Assembly: GCA_902805675.1 (NCBI GenBank)
Contig: CADCTA010000001.1
Coordinates: forward strand, 1-64,000
DNA from: an uncultured Chthoniobacterales bacterium
GTDB taxonomy: Bacteria; Verrucomicrobiota; Verrucomicrobiia; Chthoniobacterales; UBA10450
Length of the DNA stretch: 64,000 nt
Reading direction: 5' to 3'
The notes below the pieces were generated by a model that was not told where the DNA came from, did no database searches, and saw nothing but the letters and a program-made list of their open reading frames with translations. The translations under genes and the position numbers were made by a program. Positions 58,892 through 64,000 of the stretch are shown piece after piece; the first letter of the stretch is position 1; each line of letters begins with the position of its first letter.

Positions 58892-60484
58892 TCAACGATT
58901 GTCGGCTGGCGCAAGTGGATAGTGCGAGCGCACCACCAGCTCGCTCAGGAACTTGTCCGGCGCATCGACCGCTTCAGCGCTCAGGACGAAGCTCTGCTGG
59001 CCGGTATTCTTCTGCACGAGGCTGAGCCCGAACTGGTAATCCTTAAACAGGTGAGCGCAAAGCTCAGGCATCGTCATGCGTTCGGCGTGTGCGCGGTCGA
59101 CGAGGCGCTGTTGTGCCCCTTCATCGAAGACAATCTCCAGCCCGTGCTCGCGTTTGAATTGATCCGCGAAAGCGGTCGCGCTCTGCACGAGCGCGGCTTC
59201 CTCCTGCTTGTGTCCTTCGGCTAACAGGCGCTCGAGCACGCGCTTTGGCTCGCGCACCAGCTCGGTCGAGACGCGCAGCTGCGTCAATCCCGAGCCGGCG
59301 AGGTAATATTTATAATCGCGGAAGAGTTTCTCCCAAACGGTGAGCAAGCCGCGCGCGCCGGTCTTCTCTGTCGCGGCGTCCTCGGCGATCAAGCGTAGCG
59401 CTTCGTCTTCGAAGCTGACCTCAATCCCGTAGGCGCGAAACGAGCGTTCGTATTGGCGGAGGATGCTGCCCTCCGAGAACTTCATGATCTTGAAGAGATC
59501 GTCCGCCGTGAGCTCTTCGCACACCACGCGCACCGGCAAGCGGCCGATGAATTCCGGCTCGAAGCCGTACTCGATGAAGTCCTGCGTCGTGACGTGTTGG
59601 AACAGCTCGTTGTCCATCACCTGCCGCGGCTCCGCGTTGAACCCGATCTGCCCCTGGGTGATACGCCGCGAGACCTGCTGCTTCAGCCGCTCGAACGCGC
59701 CGCTGACCACAAACAAGATGTGGCGCGTGCTGATTGTCTCGCGCTTCGCTTTGCCGCCACGGCGCTGCATTTCGAAGGCGGCCTGAAGCTGCGACTGCAG
59801 ATCGTTCGCGCTACGCAGCGGCACCTCCGTGTCCTCCATCAGCTTCAGCAACGTCGTCTGCACGCCGCGGCCGCTGACGTCGCGGCCCACCAGGTTCCCG
59901 GCCGCCGCGATCTTGTCGATCTCGTCGATGTAAATGATGCCGAACTGCGCGAGCGCGACATCCCCGTCCGCCTTCTGCACCAGCTCGCGCACAAGGTCCT
60001 CCACATCGCCGCCGACGTAGCCGGTTTCGCTGAACTTCGTCGCATCGGCTTTGACGAACGGCACCTTGATCAGCTCCGCGATGTGTTTGATCAGGTATGT
60101 TTTTCCGACGCCGGTAGGCCCGACGAGGATGACGTTCTGCTTCGCGTATTCTGTCTCGTCTGCGCGGCCCGCGTCCTGCCGCTCGAGGTTTCGCAGGTAG
60201 TTGACGTGGTTGTAGTGATCGCAGACTGCGATCGAGAGCACCTTCTTCGCTTCATCCTGTTTGATGACGAAGCGGTCGAGGTGCGCCTTGATGTCGCGCG
60301 GGAGAAAATGGAAGGCGAACTGCGCTTCGTCCGGCTTGGTCGGCTTCTCGTCGCCGCCTGCTTCGGCGGTCTCGGGCTGCGCGAAACTAGCGAAGGAAAC
60401 CTTGTCTCCGAAGTTCGATTTCATGAACTCGGAGAGCTTGGAGCGTAGTTCGTCTGGAGATGGAAAGGGCGGGTTTTGGTCCAT
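58892..60484 (-). CDS. ClpX-like AAA+ ATPase without the N-terminal zinc domain, 530 aa
   Basis: Start at MDQNPPFPSPDELRSKLSEF (60484). The N-terminal about 65 residues are unlike the ClpX zinc finger and contain no cysteines. The AAA+ core is ClpX-like: AHLDRFVIKQDEAKKVLSIA, Walker A GPTGVGKT, the pore loop GYVGGDVEDL, Walker B IIYIDEIDKIA and the sensor region EFIGRLPVRV. Between Walker B and sensor there is an insert (QAAFEMQRRGGKAKRETIST). The C-terminal about 130 residues are an extra helical domain. At 530 aa against about 420, it is probably a ClpX paralogue with a different partner. Confidence 0.85.
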   Translation of the reverse strand: MDQNPPFPSPDELRSKLSEFMKSNFGDKVSFASFAQPETAEAGGDEKPTKPDEAQFAFHFLPRDIKAHLDRFVIKQDEAKKVLSIAVCDHYNHVNYLRNLERQDAGRADETEYAKQNVILVGPTGVGKTYLIKHIAELIKVPFVKADATKFSETGYVGGDVEDLVRELVQKADGDVALAQFGIIYIDEIDKIAAAGNLVGRDVSGRGVQTTLLKLMEDTEVPLRSANDLQSQLQAAFEMQRRGGKAKRETISTRHILFVVSGAFERLKQQVSRRITQGQIGFNAEPRQVMDNELFQHVTTQDFIEYGFEPEFIGRLPVRVVCEELTADDLFKIMKFSEGSILRQYERSFRAYGIEVSFEDEALRLIAEDAATEKTGARGLLTVWEKLFRDYKYYLAGSGLTQLRVSTELVREPKRVLERLLAEGHKQEEAALVQSATAFADQFKREHGLEIVFDEGAQQRLVDRAHAERMTMPELCAHLFKDYQFGLSLVQKNTGQQSFVLSAEAVDAPDKFLSELVVRSHYPLAPADNR

Positions 60485-60568
60485 GTAGAGAGCGGCTGCC
60501 CGGGAGGCCCGAGCCAAGCGCCCGGGAACCTACCACCCGCGACGGGCGTGTAAAACCAGAGCGTCATT

Positions 60569-60655
60569 CCGACCGGAGCGAAGCGCAGTGGAGGAATCTC
60601 GTGGCGGCAGCGATCCGTGCCGCCACGGGATCCCTCGACTTCGCTCGGGCTGACG
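60569..60655. repeat. GTCAT palindromic repeat (family B, copy 7)
   Basis: The left arm is GTCATTCCGACCGGAGCGAA closing GGAAT. The right arm, on the minus strand, is GTCAGCCCGAGCGAAGTCGA closing GGGAT (GCCC/GGG pairing, one mismatch). It lies between two minus-strand genes, the ClpX-like ATPase and the thioredoxin-like gene. Confidence 0.82.
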
Positions 60656-60663
60656 TGCTTGCG

Positions 60664-61560
60664 TTAACGTTGCGCCACCGGAGCACGCGCAGCAGCTCCG
60701 CCGAAGAGCTGGTCGAGGTCGCGCAGCACCTGCGAGGGACCGCGATAGTTTTTGCCCGCGTAGCTGTCGGAAACCACGGTGCCGCTCGCATCCACCAGAA
60801 CGAGGCAGGGAATTCCGCTCCCGGCATACTGGTTGAGCTCTTCCTTCTCAGCGATCTTCTCGTACTTCACCGCCGGCCACGGCATCCGGCTCTCGGTCAT
60901 GTATTTCTCCATCGCGGCGGCCGAGCGGTCGCTGCTCACGAACACAATCTCGAATTCAGGATGCGCCGCCACGATGCGGTTGTAGTACTCCACGAGTTCG
61001 GGAGTGAACTTCCGGCATCCGGGGCACCAGTTGGCCGAGAAGTAGAGGCCGATCAGTTTCTTTTGCGCGAGTGCCTGGTCGTTCACCGCCTGCAGGACGC
61101 CGTTCTTCGAGCTCACGAGATCGCCTTTTACCAGCGCCGCGATTTTATTGTCACCGTTCGGCGTGGTCGTGAGGCCGGCGGAGCCGCGTTCCTGCGCCAC
61201 TTTCGCCTGATAGAGCGAATTCAACTTGAGCGCTTCTTCAGCCTGCAAAGCTTTGCGCTTAGCCTGCGCGTCGATTTCCGCCTGCACGGCTGCGACCTTT
61301 TCCGGCGGGATTGAATACGCACCGCTCCGCAATCCGGCTACGAGTGCAGGTGTCGCTCCGGCAGTCAGCAGCGCCTTCTCACTCGTGGCGTCGACCGTCT
61401 CAATGAAGTGCCGCTTCGCGAGTTCGGCTTCCACGGCGGCAACAGAGTAGCCGCTCCGCAGCATCAGGCTCACCTCTTTCACGGTGAGCGGTGCCGGCTT
61501 CGCAGTGGCGGTATAGCTGGCGACAAGCGCAAGGAGGACGGCACAAATGAGCGTACGCAT
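60664..61560 (-). CDS. Exported thioredoxin-like (tryparedoxin/nucleoredoxin-type) protein, 298 aa
   Basis: A signal peptide (about 1-20, MRTLICAVLLALVASYTATA) is followed by an N-terminal helical region with a DUF-like repeat (LTVKEVSLMLRSGYSVAAVE). A thioredoxin domain lies at about 150-280 with the active site SANWCPGCRKFTPELVEYYN, as in tryparedoxins, and IPCLVLVDASGTVVSD with the cis-proline. The CPGC pair is intact. It is probably a periplasmic reductase or thiol-disulfide sensor. It lies 42 bases downstream of the kinase gene. Confidence 0.87.
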   Translation of the reverse strand: MRTLICAVLLALVASYTATAKPAPLTVKEVSLMLRSGYSVAAVEAELAKRHFIETVDATSEKALLTAGATPALVAGLRSGAYSIPPEKVAAVQAEIDAQAKRKALQAEEALKLNSLYQAKVAQERGSAGLTTTPNGDNKIAALVKGDLVSSKNGVLQAVNDQALAQKKLIGLYFSANWCPGCRKFTPELVEYYNRIVAAHPEFEIVFVSSDRSAAAMEKYMTESRMPWPAVKYEKIAEKEELNQYAGSGIPCLVLVDASGTVVSDSYAGKNYRGPSQVLRDLDQLFGGAAARAPVAQR

Positions 61561-61602
61561 GCCTCGATCCGAAGCAGGAGATGCGCCAGCGGTTATGCGC
61601 GA

Positions 61603-63948
61603 CTACCGCCCGGCCGCGGCAGGAGCCTTGAGGAGCCCGAGCTCGCTTCGATACGACGGCTTCGCTTTCACCGCCGCCTCGGAGAGCTGCGCCGCCTGTT
61701 CGGCTTGTCCCGTCTCATGAGCGAACACGGCCGCCACCCATTGCCGATCGGCTGCGTCCGCTGCGCCCGGGATGAATGCCGCGGACATGGCCAGCAACGT
61801 CTGAGGAGCAAGCTTCGTCCATTCCACCTCCGCGGCCCCGTATGGCGGGAGCTTCAATGTGATACTGGCTTCGCTCGCACCTGCCGCACCGGTGTAACTT
61901 GCGCCGGCAAGCGTGGTCACCGCTGCCGTGAACCTGCCGGTGCCGAGATCGCTGATCAGCCTCGCCTTCCACTCGGCCAGCCACGCGACTTTTTTCCGCT
62001 CTGCCGCTTGCGCCTGCTTGAGCGAGCTGTCGGTTAACGGCACCCCATCGATGGCCGCCAACGCGCCGGTGAAATCGTAGAGCGCGACCTGCTTGCGCGT
62101 GGTGGCAAGCGCCGCATTCCAGACAGGCGTCTCCTGCTCGAGCACACGCACCCTCTCCGCATCGCGTGCCTGCTTCTCCTGTTTTTCCCGGTCAGTGAGC
62201 TGCGTGCTGAGGCGCTTCATGTCGTCTTTCAGCGCATTGCGTAACGCACCTTGCGTCTTCAGTTTGCCTTCCAACCCGCGCACTTTCGCTACAGCGTTCC
62301 GCAGCTCGGCCGAACTAGTGAAGCGTTGCGGCATTTGTTTCCATTCGGTGAAGACGCGGTGATCCTCGAGGAAGGTGCGCGCCACCGGTTTGTAGTCGTT
62401 CATCCAGGCGAAATCGCCGCTCGCGTCTGCCGTGAGGTAGCGCTCGAAGTGCGCGGCGCCTTCTGCGAACTCGTCGATCTGCCAGTTCTTCACCCCAAAC
62501 AAGAACGTCGCAAATGCTTGTGGCGTCTTCGGGTCGATTTCTGGCGCCGGTCCGCGGATGGGCCCCGGCGCGGCCAACATCTTGCCGGTTTCCGCGAAGA
62601 AGCGAGCAAGCTCTGCATCCGCCTTGCTGAAGTTGCCGGGCTTCTCGATCTCGCGAAATGCGTCGCGTGCAGGTGCGGTCTTACCTTGGAGCAGCGCTGC
62701 GAGTCCGCGGTGCATCTGGATCCAACTGAGGAGTGGCTGTCGGTTCTGCACCTCACTCACGAGGCGGGTGAAGGCAGCCGCCGCCGGCTCATACTTGCCA
62801 TCGAGTAGCTGCCGGCGCGTCTCGTCATAGCGACGCTGGAGAGCTGCCGTGTTGTCCGGCGTCGGTGTCGGTGTTGGTATTCGAACCATCACCGGGTGAG
62901 CAGTGCGTTTGGCTTCGTAGAAGTAGTAGCCGAGACCGGCGACAAACAGCACAGCCCCGGCCCCAGCAGCCATGATGATCATGCGCCGCCGCTTCGCGCC
63001 GCGTGCCATATCCGGCAACGCTCGCCGCGCGCGCTGCAGCCCGTCGACCACCTGACCGTATGATGCAAAGCGTTGCGCCGGATCGGGCGCAATCATGCGA
63101 TTCACGAGGCGCGCCGTTGCGCGCGAAACATCCGGCGACAGGCGGCGAAGGTCTGGCGGGATCGCCTTCAAGCGGCGCAGCTCGCTCGCGGATGTCGTCT
63201 CGCCTTCGATCGGCGGCCGTCCAGCGAGCGCGTGAAATAGCGTGGCGCCCAGGCTGTAGATGTCGCTGCGGAAATCTTCCGGCTCATTGTTTAATCGCTC
63301 CGGGGCGACATAGTACGGCGTGCCCCAGATCTCCTTCTGCGCCTCCGCTTGCTGGCCCGCAGCGACGGCCAGGCCGAAGTCGCCGATCTTCGCCGTCTGC
63401 GGATCGGAGAACAGGATGTTGGCCGGCTTGATATCGCGGTGGATGAGCCCTTTCTCATGCGCGGCCTGCAGTCCCCTCGCCACCTGAATGCCTGTCTCGA
63501 GCACCTGCGCTTCCGGCACTCGCGGTTGCTGCGCCATCACGTCGTCGAGGCTGCCATGATCCACCAATTCCATCACGAGGTAGATCTGGCCGTGCGCCGT
63601 CCCGGTCGAGTAAACCTGCACCACGTTCGGGTGGTTCACCGCCGCCGTGACCCGCGCCTCCTGCTCGAGCCGCGCCGCTTCAAGCGGGTCGGCGCTCAGT
63701 TCCTTCCGCAGCAACTTCAGCGCAACGAACCGATCGAGGCGCGTATCCCGCGCCTTGTAAACGGAACCCATCCCGCCGACGCCGACCGTCTCGACCAGTT
63801 CGAAATGGTCGAACACGCTCGCGATGCGGAAGCGTTCGCCGCAGTTCGGACAGGCGACGCGCGCGAGCGGCTCGGCGTCAGCGACCCGCACAGGTGTGCT
63901 GCAAGCCGGGCAAGCTTGTTGCGGCGCGTCAGTTTGCGTCTCGGCCAT
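61603..63948 (-). CDS. Membrane Ser/Thr protein kinase with N-terminal zinc ribbon, 781 aa
   Basis: A Hanks-type (PknB-like) kinase. The N-terminus has a CPAC...CPNCG zinc ribbon (about 13-42). The kinase domain (about 50-310) shows VGVGGMGSVYKARDTRL (glycine loop), FVALKLLRKE (catalytic Lys), IHRDIKPANILF (catalytic loop), IGDFGLAVA and GTPYYVAPERL. A membrane helix at about 330-350 (IIMAAGAGAVLFVAGLGYYF) leads to a large, mostly helical extracytoplasmic part of about 430 residues with TPR-like character. The signal and the substrates are unknown. Confidence 0.93.
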   Translation of the reverse strand: MAETQTDAPQQACPACSTPVRVADAEPLARVACPNCGERFRIASVFDHFELVETVGVGGMGSVYKARDTRLDRFVALKLLRKELSADPLEAARLEQEARVTAAVNHPNVVQVYSTGTAHGQIYLVMELVDHGSLDDVMAQQPRVPEAQVLETGIQVARGLQAAHEKGLIHRDIKPANILFSDPQTAKIGDFGLAVAAGQQAEAQKEIWGTPYYVAPERLNNEPEDFRSDIYSLGATLFHALAGRPPIEGETTSASELRRLKAIPPDLRRLSPDVSRATARLVNRMIAPDPAQRFASYGQVVDGLQRARRALPDMARGAKRRRMIIMAAGAGAVLFVAGLGYYFYEAKRTAHPVMVRIPTPTPTPDNTAALQRRYDETRRQLLDGKYEPAAAAFTRLVSEVQNRQPLLSWIQMHRGLAALLQGKTAPARDAFREIEKPGNFSKADAELARFFAETGKMLAAPGPIRGPAPEIDPKTPQAFATFLFGVKNWQIDEFAEGAAHFERYLTADASGDFAWMNDYKPVARTFLEDHRVFTEWKQMPQRFTSSAELRNAVAKVRGLEGKLKTQGALRNALKDDMKRLSTQLTDREKQEKQARDAERVRVLEQETPVWNAALATTRKQVALYDFTGALAAIDGVPLTDSSLKQAQAAERKKVAWLAEWKARLISDLGTGRFTAAVTTLAGASYTGAAGASEASITLKLPPYGAAEVEWTKLAPQTLLAMSAAFIPGAADAADRQWVAAVFAHETGQAEQAAQLSEAAVKAKPSYRSELGLLKAPAAAGR

Positions 63949-64000
63949 TCGGGTCACGCTATCATGCGCGATTCAGCCGCAAATTACGAGCGCCGCCGCG

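Noticed and set aside
59453..60448. Plus-strand open frame opposite the ClpX-like gene
   Set aside because: Shadow frame rich in Arg/His/Leu; the minus strand holds Walker motifs.
1..64000. CRISPR array or prophage
   Set aside because: The repeats are dispersed palindromes of different families, not regularly spaced direct repeats. No cas, integrase or phage structural genes were seen.

Overview
This is a high-GC (roughly 62-65% by eye), gene-dense bacterial chromosome segment with about 63 protein genes, one tRNA-Asp and an unusually rich set of short palindromic repeats. No rRNA, CRISPR array, prophage or classical IS element was seen. A member of the Verrucomicrobiota (Chthoniobacter/Spartobacteria-like) is the best guess. 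The reasons are a secreted beta-helix protein carrying the tandem 'RAIGPSL...NDDW' module common in that phylum, an ARC/Dop pair outside the Actinobacteria, many ECF sigma factors and peptidoglycan genes. This placement is an inference from gene content, not a phylogeny.

Layout. 1-2.0 kb: riboflavin genes ribBA-ribH with nusB. 2.3-7.1 kb (minus): an apparent operon gdhA - aldose epimerase - unknown - fahA (fumarylacetoacetase) - unknown, for amino-acid and tyrosine catabolism. 7.2-19.1 kb: a trans-sulfuration enzyme, murJ, a stand-alone secretin N-domain protein, a HExxH protein, a receiver-only response regulator, a DUF4870-like membrane protein, aroB, an exported amidase, ymdB, infC (apparently with a non-AUG start), a DsbA-like protein and a rhomboid protease. 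19.2-26.3 kb: glucan phosphorylase, then the Pup/proteasome-type genes dop, an unknown 98-aa gene and the ATPase arc/mpa, with a LuxR-type regulator divergently placed among them. 26.5-38.6 kb: tRNA-Asp, a large secreted beta-helix protein, a GT9-like protein, a HAD hydrolase, an Mpv17/PMP22-like membrane protein, two lipoproteins, rlmN, and an ECF sigma/anti-sigma-like pair. 38.8-47.3 kb: M1 aminopeptidase, S2P protease, a spermidine-synthase-like membrane protein, an exported PCMT, GNAT, and a Cys-rich protein with an ECF sigma factor. 47.5-55.1 kb: ftsY, a GIY-YIG nuclease unit, an oligopeptide ABC transporter (oppBCD, msrB, oppF), rarD and an unknown. 55.1-63.9 kb (minus): GT2, lipA, recR, a degenerate class III cyclase-like protein, an unusual ClpX-like ATPase, a thioredoxin-like protein and a Ser/Thr kinase.

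The most interesting signal is the repeats. At least twelve copies of one palindromic superfamily (arms beginning GTCAT) lie in the window. Each arm is itself a small hairpin whose 4-5 base stem changes in a compensated way from copy to copy. One copy (48442-48817) encloses a 102-aa GIY-YIG nuclease gene between inverted arms of about 36 bp, so it looks like an autonomous unit, with the empty palindromes as its derivatives. One superfamily copy (in the epimerase) and one copy of a separate palindrome family (in the spermidine-synthase-like gene) sit inside coding sequences without breaking the frame. Other repeats provide stop codons or C-terminal residues. This resembles, but is not obviously the same as, Rickettsia palindromic elements and REP/RAYT systems.
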